Assembly (NCBI GenBank): GCA_009692665.1
Contig: SHYT01000003.1
Span: 1-64,000 of the forward strand
Direction: 5' to 3'
DNA length: 64,000 bases
Source: Dehalococcoidia bacterium
GTDB lineage: Bacteria; Chloroflexota; Dehalococcoidia; Lucifugimonadales; SHYT01
This document shows positions 9,424-18,538 of the stretch, one piece after another. Position 1 is the first letter of the stretch. Every line of letters begins with the position of its first letter. The notes under the pieces were generated by a model. The model ran no database searches. It had not been told where the DNA came from and saw only the letters and a program-made list of their open reading frames with translations. A program made the translations under genes and the position numbers.

Positions 9424-10359
9424 ATGCCTACACCTATCACCATCTCTACCGACGGCGCCTGCAACACCGAAACAAAGGCCGGTGGCTGGGCCGCCATTGT
9501 CGTCCAGGACGGCAAGCACGTCCACCTGTCTGCGCGGGAGTCTCCCACCACCAACAACCGCATGGAGTTAACTGCGGCTATCAAGGGCCTGGAGCAAACG
9601 CCACCCAAGGCTGCTGTGACCGTCGCCAGTGACAGCGAGTACCTGGTCAACACCATGACCAAGGGCTGGAAGCGCAATGCGAACAACGACCTGTGGGACC
9701 GCCTCGACCAATTGGCGGGTGAACGCACGGTCACCTGGCAGTGGGTGCGCGGACATGCCAAAGACGAGATGAACAACGAAGCAAACGGCCTGGCCCAGTG
9801 GCGCGCAGGCACCGGCACACAGCCCTCGCCATGCGCCTTGGACCTCGCCGAAACAACCAGACCCTCGGCTGCAACGCCACCTGCGACTCAGCTTTCCCAT
9901 CTGGACGAGCAAGGCCGCGCGCACATGGTGGACGTCGGCGAAAAAGCGGAGACTGAGCGGGTGGCCGTCGCAAAAGGCGCCATCTTCATGAAACCTGAAA
10001 CCTTGGCACTCATCCGATCCGGCCAGGTCACCAAGGGTGACGTGCTCACTACCGCGCGCATAGCAGGCATCATGGCCGCCAAGAAAACGTCTGACCTGAT
10101 CCCCCTCTGCCATCCGCTGCCGCTCACCCAGGTTGATGTGGAGCTAGAGCTTGACCAGCAGGCCAGCGCGGTGCTCATCACCGCTACCGCCAAGACCGTG
10201 GCCCGCACCGGCGTGGAGATGGAAGCACTCACCGCCGTGTCGGTCGCCGCCCTCACCATCTACGACATGTGCAAAGCCGTTGACCGCGCCATGCGCATCC
10301 AGGACGTGCGCCTCGCCACCAAGCGCGGCGGGCGCAGCGGAGAAATCGTCCTCGAATAG
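9424..10359 (+). CDS. RNase HI domain fused in frame to cyclic pyranopterin monophosphate synthase (MoaC)
   Basis: Single [11 protein letters not shown]...[43 protein letters not shown] (RNase HI) then [41 protein letters not shown]...[13 protein letters not shown]...[28 protein letters not shown] (MoaC). Start adjusted to ATG 9424. Confidence 0.92.
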   Translation: MPTPITISTDGACNTETKAGGWAAIVVQDGKHVHLSARESPTTNNRMELTAAIKGLEQTPPKAAVTVASDSEYLVNTMTKGWKRNANNDLWDRLDQLAGERTVTWQWVRGHAKDEMNNEANGLAQWRAGTGTQPSPCALDLAETTRPSAATPPATQLSHLDEQGRAHMVDVGEKAETERVAVAKGAIFMKPETLALIRSGQVTKGDVLTTARIAGIMAAKKTSDLIPLCHPLPLTQVDVELELDQQASAVLITATAKTVARTGVEMEALTAVSVAALTIYDMCKAVDRAMRIQDVRLATKRGGRSGEIVLE

Positions 10360-10502
10360 CGAGTCCGCGGCAGGAGTGTTTATGCAATTTGCAGAACTTA
10401 TCAAAATGGTCGCTGACATTTGGACGTGCTCTTGTAGAGACGCCTCGGAGCCGTAGCCATTACGTCCTCCTCTGCGTTGCTGCTCTTGTCTCAGTATGAA
10501 CG

Positions 10503-10530
10503 AAAAGAAGGGCGCGTTCAGCGCCCTTCT
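10503..10530 (-). terminator. Rho-independent terminator downstream of the sulfurtransferase gene
   Basis: GAAGGGCGC-GTTCA-GCGCCCTTC stem with T-rich tail on minus strand. Confidence 0.7.
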
Positions 10531-10556
10531 CCCGTTAATCCTCTATTGGCTTGGTG

Positions 10557-11405
10557 CTATTTCTCAATCGGCGTGCCGACCGCGCTGCCCCACTCAGTCC
10601 ATGAGCCGTCGTAGTTCTTCACCTTGGGGTACCCAAGAAGCTCGTGCAGGACAAACCAGGTGTGGCTGGAGCGCTCACCGATACGGCAGTATGCGATGAT
10701 CTCTTTGTCCGGCGTAATGCCCTTGTCCTTATAGATCTGCTCCAGCTCCTCTTTGCTCTTAAACGTCCCGTCCTCGCGCACTGTGGTGGCCCACGGGATG
10801 TTCGCAGCGCCGGGGATGTGCCCGCCGCGCTGTGCGCCCTCTTGCGGCAAGTTCTCCGGCGCCAGCAGCTCGCCGCTAAACTCCCGCGGCGCCCGCACGT
10901 CCACCATCCCGACTCCCGGCTTCTTCACAGACCCGATGACATACTCACGCAGCGCCCGCACGTTCGTGTCGGGATTCTTGCCGGTGTACTGCTTGGCTGG
11001 ATAGCGTGGCGCGTCCGTCGTCATCGGTCGCTTCTCCGCCAGCCACTTCGCTCGCCCGCCATTCATCAGCCGCAGCAGGTTTCGCGGATGACCGTAGTAC
11101 GCAGCCAGCCAGTACGCCCATGCCGCAAACCAGTTGTTGTTGTCGCCGTAGAACACAATCGTGGTGTTGTTGTCTATGCCCGCCTGGCCGCACAGCTTCT
11201 CAAACGCGGCCTTTGTCGCGACGTCGCGGCTGGGAAAGTCCTGGAGCTGCGTGCGCCAGTTCCAGCCCACTGCGCCCGGCGCGTGCCCCTGCTCGTACGC
11301 CGACGTGTCCACGTCCACCTCAACCACCCGCACCTTCGAGTCGTTCAGATGGTCCTGGACCCATTGGGTATCGACAAGCACTGGGTTTGCATAGCTTGTG
11401 GTCAA
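10557..11405 (-). CDS. Thiosulfate/3-mercaptopyruvate sulfurtransferase (tandem rhodanese)
   Basis: VLVDTQWVQDHLNDSKVRVVEVDVDTSAYEQGHAPGAVGWNW...IAYCRIGERSSHTWFVLHELLGY. Confidence 0.92.
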   Translation of the reverse strand: MTTSYANPVLVDTQWVQDHLNDSKVRVVEVDVDTSAYEQGHAPGAVGWNWRTQLQDFPSRDVATKAAFEKLCGQAGIDNNTTIVFYGDNNNWFAAWAYWLAAYYGHPRNLLRLMNGGRAKWLAEKRPMTTDAPRYPAKQYTGKNPDTNVRALREYVIGSVKKPGVGMVDVRAPREFSGELLAPENLPQEGAQRGGHIPGAANIPWATTVREDGTFKSKEELEQIYKDKGITPDKEIIAYCRIGERSSHTWFVLHELLGYPKVKNYDGSWTEWGSAVGTPIEK

Positions 11406-11449
11406 TCTAGGTCTCCTTCTTACATTTTCCGTGCAACAAACGGGAGCGA

Positions 11450-11992
11450 CTACACAAACAGCGTGATCTGCGCCTTAGATGCAAACTCTAGGAACGACGC
11501 CGCTCCCGCAATGTCTACGCCGTCAATCAGGTCTTCCTGCTTCACGCCCATCACACCCATCGTCGTGGAGCACGCGATCAGCTTCACGCCGGATTGCTGG
11601 CAAACGCTCACCAGCTCCCCCGTGCTCGGCATGTTCTGCTTCCTCATCATCCGCTTCAACATGCCGGTCGCCATGGCCGTCATGCCGGGGATAGCGCCCA
11701 GGATATTCGGCACCGGCATTGGGGCCGCGGGATTCGCAATCGGCGAGACCTGCAAATGCTTGTTCTTTTTTTTGTTGATGACGTTCAGCCCATAGAACGT
11801 GAAGAAAATGCCCGCTTCCATGCCCATCGCCGAGGCCGTGCTCGCCAGAATGAGCGGCGGGTACACCATGTCCAGCGTCCCCTTGGACGCCACAATCGCT
11901 ATGCGCTTCGTCTCGCCTTCGTGCGCCTCACGGTGCATTCTGGTGAACAGCTCCAGGTTCTCTTGCAAGGCCCTCTCCGCTACCGTTACCAT
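11450..11992 (-). CDS. DsrE/DsrF/DrsH-like family protein
   Basis: KRIAIVASKGTLDMVYPPLILASTASAMGMEAGIFFTFYGLNVI...VKLIACSTTMGVMGVKQEDLIDGVDIAGAASFL. Confidence 0.85.
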   Translation of the reverse strand: MVTVAERALQENLELFTRMHREAHEGETKRIAIVASKGTLDMVYPPLILASTASAMGMEAGIFFTFYGLNVINKKKNKHLQVSPIANPAAPMPVPNILGAIPGMTAMATGMLKRMMRKQNMPSTGELVSVCQQSGVKLIACSTTMGVMGVKQEDLIDGVDIAGAASFLEFASKAQITLFV

Positions 11993-11994
11993 AG

Positions 11995-12243
11995 CTACTT
12001 CCCTCCCTTGCGAAGCCAGTACACGAACGTCTGGCCCGCTTGCTCGGTGCTGAGCAGCTCATGGCCGCCCATTCGGGCGAAGCTGGGTATGTCCGCTTTG
12101 GAGCCGGGGTCCGTCGCCACCAGTTTCATGACCTGCCCCTTCTGAAGTTTGTCCATGCCCGACTTCGCCCGCAGCACCGGTGTTGGGCAGAGCGTCTTGG
12201 AAGCGTCCACCACCAAGTCAGGAGTCAAATCCCTCGTTGTCAT
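11995..12243 (-). CDS. tusA: TusA/SirA-family sulfur carrier
   Basis: MTTRDLTPDLVVDASKTLCPTPVLRAKSGMDKLQKGQVMKLVATDPGSKADIPSFA; CPxP motif; start adjusted to MTTRDL after GGAGGGA RBS. Confidence 0.85.
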   Translation of the reverse strand: MTTRDLTPDLVVDASKTLCPTPVLRAKSGMDKLQKGQVMKLVATDPGSKADIPSFARMGGHELLSTEQAGQTFVYWLRKGGK

Positions 12244-12382
12244 GTGTATGTCCCTCCTTATGGAACAAAAAAACCTCGATGTCTTCACCGAGAGCCTGAA
12301 GTTGCTAAGCGTGCGCTATTTCAGCAACCCTCTTACAAAGTGCTACACAAACAGCAGCAAAGCCCACGGGGAAACGTTTGGC

Positions 12383-13336
12383 CTACCACCACACCTTCCC
12401 CTTTACTTCAGTCTCATAATCCCCGTAGTCCTTTGACCACAGGTCCGTGCTCAGGTACTTCCATCCGCCGTCCGCCAGGAGGCACACGATGTTGCCTGAC
12501 TCCAGCCGCCGCGCTGAGCGAATCGCCCCCGCCACCACCGCGCCGGACGAGATGCCTGCAAAAATCGCTTCCTTCTCCATCAGCGTCTTGGTGGCGATGA
12601 AGCTCTCTTTGCTCTCAATCATGATCCGTGAGTCCAGCAGCGACTGGTCCAGGATGGGGGGGATGAACCCTTCCTCCAGGCTCCGCAGGCCCATGATGAA
12701 GTCGTCTGGATGCGGCACCACAGCCACAATCTTCGTGTTCGAGTTCGCCTCTTTGAGCCGCCGGCCGCAGCCCATCAGCGTGCCGCCCGTGCCAAGGCCC
12801 GCCACAAACACGTCCACCTTCGGCACCGCAGCCAAGATTTCCGGCGCGGTTGTCTCGTAGTGCGCACGCGGGTTCGCTTCGTTGCCGTACTGGTATGGCA
12901 TGTAGTACTTATTCGGCTCGCGCGCCACCATCTCCTGCGCCACAACAATCGAGTAGTTCGTCCCCCGTTTGCCGTCCGTGTAAATGACCTCGGCGCCGTA
13001 CGCCTTCAGGATGGCCGCGCGCTCGCCGCTCACGCTTTCGGGCATCACGGCCACCATCTTATAGCCCTTCACCTTGCACACCATCGCCAGGCCGATGCCC
13101 GTGTTGCCGCTCGTCGGCTCTAGCACCGTCTTGCCATGTGTGAGCTTCCCGTCTTTCTCGGCCTGCTCAATCATGTACTTGGCGATGCGGTCCTTCACGC
13201 TGCCGCCGGGGTTCTGACCCTCCAGCTTGGCGTAAATCTTCACGTTGGGGTTCGGGCTCATGTGGTTAAGCCGCACCAACGGCGTGTTCCCGATGGCGTC
13301 AAGGATGCTGTCCTTAGCTGCCAGCGGGTTACTCAT
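12383..13336 (-). CDS. Cysteine synthase family (CysK/CysM type; resembles CysO-dependent CysM)
   Basis: NTPLVRLNHMS..KLEGQNPGGSVKDRIAKYMIEQAEKDGKL..LEPTSGNTGIGLAM...YQYGNEANPRAHYETTAPEIL...FAGISSGAV...ADGGWKYLSTDLW. Confidence 0.9.
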   Translation of the reverse strand: MSNPLAAKDSILDAIGNTPLVRLNHMSPNPNVKIYAKLEGQNPGGSVKDRIAKYMIEQAEKDGKLTHGKTVLEPTSGNTGIGLAMVCKVKGYKMVAVMPESVSGERAAILKAYGAEVIYTDGKRGTNYSIVVAQEMVAREPNKYYMPYQYGNEANPRAHYETTAPEILAAVPKVDVFVAGLGTGGTLMGCGRRLKEANSNTKIVAVVPHPDDFIMGLRSLEEGFIPPILDQSLLDSRIMIESKESFIATKTLMEKEAIFAGISSGAVVAGAIRSARRLESGNIVCLLADGGWKYLSTDLWSKDYGDYETEVKGKVWW

Positions 13337-13377
13337 GGCAGGCTTTGCAGTGGATTTTTGTCAGGCACATTTGCCCC

Positions 13378-14214
13378 TTAGTGCGCGACTGTCTGGCCGT
13401 TCAACGACGGCAGTCCGCAGAAGATCTCGTAATCAATCAGTTCCTTGATCGTTGGATGGTCGCCGCACAGCGGGCACTTCGCGTTCCTGCGCAGCTTCAT
13501 TGTCCGGAACTCCATCGTCAGTGCGTCCACAACGAGCAGCCTGCCTGCCAGCGACTCGCCAATGCCCAGCAGCAGCTTCAGCGTCTCCGCTGCCTGGATG
13601 CTGCCAATGATACCTGTCATTGCGCCCAGCACGCCAGCCTCTGAGCAGTTCGGCACCTCGCCGGGCCCCGGCGGCTCCGGGAACAAGCACCGGTAGCATC
13701 CCTTGCCAGGCAGAAACACCGTTGACTGCCCGTCAAAAATCAGGATGCTGCCATCCACCAGCGGCTTTTTCAGCAAGTAGCACGCATCGTTGACCAGGTA
13801 GCGGGAGGGAAAGTTATCAGCTCCGTTCACTACCACGTCATAGTCCTTGATAATGTCAAACGCGTTTTCTGACGTAATCCGTGTCTGATGCATCACCACT
13901 TTGATGTCCGGGTTATACGCGTGCATCGCCTCTTTCGCCGACTGCACTTTTGGCTTGCCCACGTCGTCGTTGTGGTGCAGGATCTGCCGCTGCAGGTTCG
14001 ACAGGTCCACCGTGTCGAAGTCCACCAGCCCTATTGTGCCCACGCCCGCCAGAGCCAGGTACACCGCGGATGGCGACCCTAGCCCGCCGGCGCCAATGAT
14101 CAGCACCTTGGCCTGCATCAGCTTCCGCTGTCCCGCGCTGCCAACCTGCGGCATGATGATGTGCCGGCTGTAGCGCTTCACTTGTTGCGGCGTTAGCTTT
14201 ACGTCTTGTGTCAT
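13378..14214 (-). CDS. moeB: MoeB/ThiF-type adenylyltransferase (HesA/MoeB/ThiF family)
   Basis: RYSRHIIMPQVGSAGQRKLMQAKVLIIGAGGLGSPSAVYLALAGVGTIGLVDFDTVDLSNLQRQILH; CxxC pairs CYRC and CPLC. Confidence 0.9.
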   Translation of the reverse strand: MTQDVKLTPQQVKRYSRHIIMPQVGSAGQRKLMQAKVLIIGAGGLGSPSAVYLALAGVGTIGLVDFDTVDLSNLQRQILHHNDDVGKPKVQSAKEAMHAYNPDIKVVMHQTRITSENAFDIIKDYDVVVNGADNFPSRYLVNDACYLLKKPLVDGSILIFDGQSTVFLPGKGCYRCLFPEPPGPGEVPNCSEAGVLGAMTGIIGSIQAAETLKLLLGIGESLAGRLLVVDALTMEFRTMKLRRNAKCPLCGDHPTIKELIDYEIFCGLPSLNGQTVAH

Positions 14215-14462
14215 ATTCCCCTCCCGGGTTGGTCGCTATCTATTAGAGGCCGGTTGCTTCGGATTCGATGCAGACCGTGAAGAGTACGGCTATCCCGCAG
14301 AAATAAAGACTACCCTACTCCACGGCTGGTACTCTAACTCCCAAGCTCGTGGCGTCCACGAAAACCCTTCGGGGTAAGCCGCTGCCCGTAGCGACGCCAT
14401 TATACCACTGGAAACCCCGCCGATTCCGTGTGTGTTCCGGGCTCCCGGGCGGAGTAATCGTC

Positions 14463-14630
14463 CTATCGGAGATAGGTGCCGTATAACACCAGAACCGTGC
14501 CCACCACGTCTGCGACTAGAATGGCTGAGAACAGCCACACAATGATTCTCTTTTTCTGCGCCCTAGCCCGCACGATCATGCCTATTGCACCAATAGCCAC
14601 TAGAACTGTTGAAGGGAGGAAAACTATCAT
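14463..14630 (-). CDS. Small hypothetical two-TM membrane protein (55 aa)
   Basis: MIVFLPSTVLVAIGAIGMIVRARAQKKRIIVWLFSAILVADVVGTVLVLYGTYLR* within minus ORF; GGCGGA RBS-like sequence upstream. Confidence 0.45.
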   Translation of the reverse strand: MIVFLPSTVLVAIGAIGMIVRARAQKKRIIVWLFSAILVADVVGTVLVLYGTYLR

Positions 14631-14761
14631 CTGTCCGCCTGCACGCTGTTTGTAGAAGGATGCTCCCTTATTGTACGTGTAGCAGCCATATGGGGGAGAG
14701 CCAGAATCTCTGCGTTTTGTCAGAATACTTAAAGGACTCGCGAGGCAGGGCAACGAGTTGG

Positions 14762-15091
14762 CTAAGACGCCTCTTGCGCGGGTGCTTGCCCCGTCATTAG
14801 GCCGTACCCAAAGCCGCCAACCGTGCGAATCTCGTACGGAGAAAGGCCCCTCAGCTTGCGGCGCAGGCGATACACCAGAATCCGGACGCTCGCGTGCGGG
14901 GTGGCCAGCGTTCCGTTCCAGACCGCCCACTCTATCTCTTGAACGGTCACCGCCCTGGCCCGATGACCGATCAGGTACACCAGCAAGTCGAACTCTTCCC
15001 GCGTCAGGATAACCTCGCTCTGCTCTACCCACACCTGCCGCGTCTGGAGGTCGATGTGCAAATTTCCGACTGACAATTGCCCTTCTTCCAT
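14762..15091 (-). CDS. Stand-alone OmpR/PhoB-type winged-helix DNA-binding protein
   Basis: LTREEFDLLVYLIGHRARAVTVQEIEWAVWNG...SVRILVYRLRRKLRGLSPYEIRTVGGFGYGL; no receiver domain. Confidence 0.8.
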   Translation of the reverse strand: MEEGQLSVGNLHIDLQTRQVWVEQSEVILTREEFDLLVYLIGHRARAVTVQEIEWAVWNGTLATPHASVRILVYRLRRKLRGLSPYEIRTVGGFGYGLMTGQAPAQEAS

Positions 15092-15285
15092 GCTCCCCTG
15101 TGTCGGTACAAGTTCGGAACGCCTCGGATGTCGTCTGCCCCGAGTATCTCTGGCATTTGCAACATCCGTGTTACGCCCCTGTTAAATGCTCGTAAACTAT
15201 TGGCCCCACCTGATATTTTCAGAAAACAGAACACGAGACCAGATAAACATCTGGCCTCGTGTTCAAGAGATCCTGATTACGCAGA

Positions 15286-15399
15286 TTATTCCTTGTCAGT
15301 CGTCTCGTTGTTGCGCTTGCGAAGCTTGGACGGCAGGATCACGAATACTACGAATAACCCTAGAAACGCGCCTGCGCCCAGCAACATCCCTGTATCCAT
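15286..15399 (-). CDS. 37-aa single-TM microprotein
   Basis: MDTGMLLGAGAFLGLFVVFVILPSKLRKRNNETTDKE* on minus strand with GGAGGG RBS; below ORF-track length cutoff. Confidence 0.5.
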   Translation of the reverse strand: MDTGMLLGAGAFLGLFVVFVILPSKLRKRNNETTDKE

Positions 15400-15590
15400 T
15401 GTTGCGCCCTCCGCAAAACTCATCTGACTTTAGATTATGTTTCCACGCCATTATGCAAGTGTTACAAATTGATTACCGCCCCATCACTAACAGACTCATA
15501 TATATCTTCTATGTCTTCTTTTCCCGATACCCAAGCTCCAGACACGCCGCTATAATGCAACCGCTTCAAAACATCAAAAGGAGATTCACC

Positions 15591-17039
15591 ATGCTCCTCG
15601 TGCAGGCCAAAGGTATAGAAAGCTATTTCGGCGCCCTCGGTCTGCCGGCCGTTGTTCTCTGGTCCGCGCCGTTCGTCCTGCTCCTGCTCAGCCTCGCCAT
15701 CGTGCCGCTCGTTGCGCCCAACTTCTGGCGTCCCAATCGGAACAAGGCCATCGTTGCGGCGCTCTTTGGGCTGCCTGTTGCGGTTCTGATCGCTCTCCTA
15801 AATGTCGACACTCTTGCAAATACCATCCTGGACTACGCCGCGTTTATCGCCCTGTTGGGGGCGCTGTTCACCATCTCCGGCGGCATCCACTTGAGCGGGT
15901 CGTTCAAGCCTGGCCCCAAAGTCAACACCACGTTCCTTTTGGTAGGAGCTCTCTTGGCAAACTTCATTGGCACCACTGGTGCGAGCGCTCTCCTGATCCG
16001 TCCACTCATCGCCACCAACCGCTCACGCACCCGCAAAGCGCACATCGTTATCTTCTTCATCTTCATCGTCTCCAACTGCGCCGGCCTGCTCACTCCAATT
16101 GGCGACTCGCCTCTGTTCCTCGGCTTCCTGCAAGGCGTGCCCTTCATCTGGACATTTCGATTGTGGCCGCAATGGCTGCTTGCTGTAGGCGCGCTGCTAG
16201 TGGCGTTCTATATCGTCGATTCCTGGTTCGCCCGAAAAGACCGTCCCACTGTCCCCGTGATTGCGACCGCGCCCCCGCCTTATGACCCCACTCGCGTCAT
16301 ACCCTCGCGGCTTGTCGAAGCCCCCGTTTCCTCCAGCCGCCGCCTGCTCCGCCCACTACTGCACATTGACGGTGCGCACAACTTCCTCTTCCTTGCTCTC
16401 ACCGTGGGCCTCATCATCTTCTGCGGCTACGTGGTCTACCCCATCCGCAGCTCAGAGCTTTTGGGCGAACCGATGGGTGTGGTGCTCTCCAAGCTCGTGC
16501 AACTGCTCGGCATGGCTGCCATCGCCTTTACTGCCTACCGCGTCACCCGCTCGGAAACCCGCGAGCAAAACCACTTTACATTCGGGCCAATCGTGGAAGT
16601 CGCTGTCCTCTTCGCCGGAATCTTCGCGGCCATGATTCCTGTTCTGCTCATCTTGGAAACCAAGGGCGCGTCCTTGGGCGTAAGCCACCCGTGGCAATTC
16701 TTCTGGCTCGCGGGCGGCCTCTCCAGCTTCCTGGACAACGCGCCTACGTATCTGGCCTTCACCAGCCTGGCCAAAGGCGTCCTGCACATGGCCGGAGACC
16801 AGGGACTGGCAGGCCTGGCGCTTGACCCAACGGGCGCGCGCTATCTGGCGGCAATCGCTACCGGGGCTGTGTTTATGGGGGCGAATACCTACATTGGGAA
16901 CGGGCCCAACTTCATGGTGAAGGCAATCGCGGAGGAATCAGGCATCAAGATGCCGGGGTTCTTCGGCTACATGCTCTGGTCGCTCTGCATCCTCATACCG
17001 CTTTTCTTCGTGGTGACAGCGATTTTCTTTCTCGCTTGA
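15591..17039 (+). CDS. NhaD-type sodium:proton antiporter / arsenite-permease superfamily
   Basis: FIALLGALFTISGGIHLSGSFKPGPKVNTTFLLVGALLANFIGTTGASALLIRPLI...SNCAGLLTPIGDSPLFLGFLQGVPF; start adjusted to ATG 15591 after AAAAGGAG. Confidence 0.88.
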   Translation: MLLVQAKGIESYFGALGLPAVVLWSAPFVLLLLSLAIVPLVAPNFWRPNRNKAIVAALFGLPVAVLIALLNVDTLANTILDYAAFIALLGALFTISGGIHLSGSFKPGPKVNTTFLLVGALLANFIGTTGASALLIRPLIATNRSRTRKAHIVIFFIFIVSNCAGLLTPIGDSPLFLGFLQGVPFIWTFRLWPQWLLAVGALLVAFYIVDSWFARKDRPTVPVIATAPPPYDPTRVIPSRLVEAPVSSSRRLLRPLLHIDGAHNFLFLALTVGLIIFCGYVVYPIRSSELLGEPMGVVLSKLVQLLGMAAIAFTAYRVTRSETREQNHFTFGPIVEVAVLFAGIFAAMIPVLLILETKGASLGVSHPWQFFWLAGGLSSFLDNAPTYLAFTSLAKGVLHMAGDQGLAGLALDPTGARYLAAIATGAVFMGANTYIGNGPNFMVKAIAEESGIKMPGFFGYMLWSLCILIPLFFVVTAIFFLA

Positions 17040-17070
17040 GAGCGCAGCGCTGCTATGCCCCGGCGGCTGG

Positions 17071-17508
17071 CTAGGTCGCTGGCTTAATGGTCATCACGGC
17101 AATGGGACTCCGGCGCACCACCTGTTCCACAACACTTCCAAACCAGAAGTGCGCCAGCCCTGACCTGCCGTGCGTCGTCATGGTGATCAGGTCGACTCCA
17201 AGGGCTTTTGCGCTGTCCAGGATATGGTCTGCTGGACTGCCTTCTTCAATACGCACGGTGGCCACTATCTTCCGTGTACGCAGACACACCGCCAGTGCTT
17301 CCAGCCGAGGCCGCACTGCTGCCAAATCATGCTGCCGCTCTTCCTCCCGGACGGCGTCTCCCACCACTGTAATGCCCGTAATACTCACCGGCATTGGCGG
17401 CGCCACATGGAAAAGAACAACCTCCAGCCCCTGTGGCTCGAGGCGTTCTATGTATGGCAGTACCTGTTCTGACAACGCTGATCCGTCCAGCGGCACTAAG
17501 ACCTCCAT
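17071..17508 (-). CDS. Universal stress protein (UspA family)
   Basis: MEVLVPLDGSALSEQVLPYIERL...GVDLITMTTHGRSGLAHFWFGSVVEQVVRRSPIAVMTIKP. Confidence 0.92.
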   Translation of the reverse strand: MEVLVPLDGSALSEQVLPYIERLEPQGLEVVLFHVAPPMPVSITGITVVGDAVREEERQHDLAAVRPRLEALAVCLRTRKIVATVRIEEGSPADHILDSAKALGVDLITMTTHGRSGLAHFWFGSVVEQVVRRSPIAVMTIKPAT

Positions 17509-17729
17509 CTACTCTTCGGCGCTCTACCTGACAAACCTTCCGGCTGTTTCCCAATCTTAGCAGTGGCAAGCAAGGCGTCACCGCCGCAAGCCTGGTAACT
17601 GCAACAGCACTATCCAGCTCTCCAACAGCCTTTGGTTTGAAGGGGCGGCCTCTGCTGCTGTACAATACGCGTTGGCTTTACTTCAGTCCGGCACGGTACA
17701 CCCCAACACCGTTAGAACAGGAGCTTCCG

Positions 17730-18392
17730 TTGGTTAGTCAAATGGCAGCATTGCAGGCCCACCCGCGTGAGGTGATGGGCAAAAAGGTCAAGACCCTGCG
17801 AAGCCACGGCATTACCCCCATCCACCTATACGGCAAGGGCGCCGATTCGGCCGCGCTCCAGGTGGAGACCGCCACCCTCCGCAAAGTGCTGGTGCGCGTT
17901 GGCAAGAACCGGCCCGTTAACCTCAAGGTTGACGGCTCCAGCGACCAGCACGTCTGCTTCGTCCGCGAAATCCAGTTCGACCCCCTGAACGAGCAAGTGC
18001 AGCACGTAGACTTCCTCCGCGTGGACATCACTGAACGCATGGAGTTCCAAGTTCCTATCCATGTGCAGGGTGAGGCCCCCGCAGTCAAGAGTCTCGGCGG
18101 CACCCTGGTGCAGGTCCTCCGTGCAGTCGCCATCGAATGCCTCCCCCTGGAAGTGCCCGGCTTCATCGACGTCGACGTTACCGGCCTGACGACCTTCAAC
18201 GAACAGATCCGTGGCCGCGACTTGAAGCTGCCCGCCAACGTCGTGCTTATCACGGAGCCAGAGCAAGTCGTTGTCCACGTGGTTGCGCCGGTCAAGGAAG
18301 AGGTGGCCGCACCACAGGCTGCTGTTGCTGAAGCTGCCGCACCTGCTGAAGGCGCTGCTGTTGAAGGCGCAACTGAGGAAAAGAAAGAGTAG
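17730..18392 (+). CDS. rplY: 50S ribosomal protein L25/general stress protein Ctc
   Basis: ALQAHPREVMGKKVKTLRSHGITPIHLYGKG...VHVQGEAPAVKSLGGTLVQVLRAVAIECLPLEVPGFIDVDVTGL; A/E-rich tail. Start TTG 17730 (AGGAG RBS) or ATG 17742. Confidence 0.9.
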   Translation: MVSQMAALQAHPREVMGKKVKTLRSHGITPIHLYGKGADSAALQVETATLRKVLVRVGKNRPVNLKVDGSSDQHVCFVREIQFDPLNEQVQHVDFLRVDITERMEFQVPIHVQGEAPAVKSLGGTLVQVLRAVAIECLPLEVPGFIDVDVTGLTTFNEQIRGRDLKLPANVVLITEPEQVVVHVVAPVKEEVAAPQAAVAEAAAPAEGAAVEGATEEKKE

Positions 18393-18431
18393 CCTGCTCC
18401 AACTCCATCTCAAACCCAAGGATTATCGCAG

Positions 18432-18486
18432 CGCAACTGGTCAGCGGGAAGACTACTTTCCAACCGCTGACCAGTTGCGTTTCTAC
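18432..18486 (+). terminator. Rho-independent terminator after rplY
   Basis: Perfect 16-bp stem CGCAACTGGTCAGCGG / CCGCTGACCAGTTGCG followed by TTTCT. Confidence 0.8.
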
Positions 18487-18538
18487 CCATTGTGGCCGGT
18501 ATCCGTTTCTAGGGTAGTGTCATAACAAGGAGCGCACA

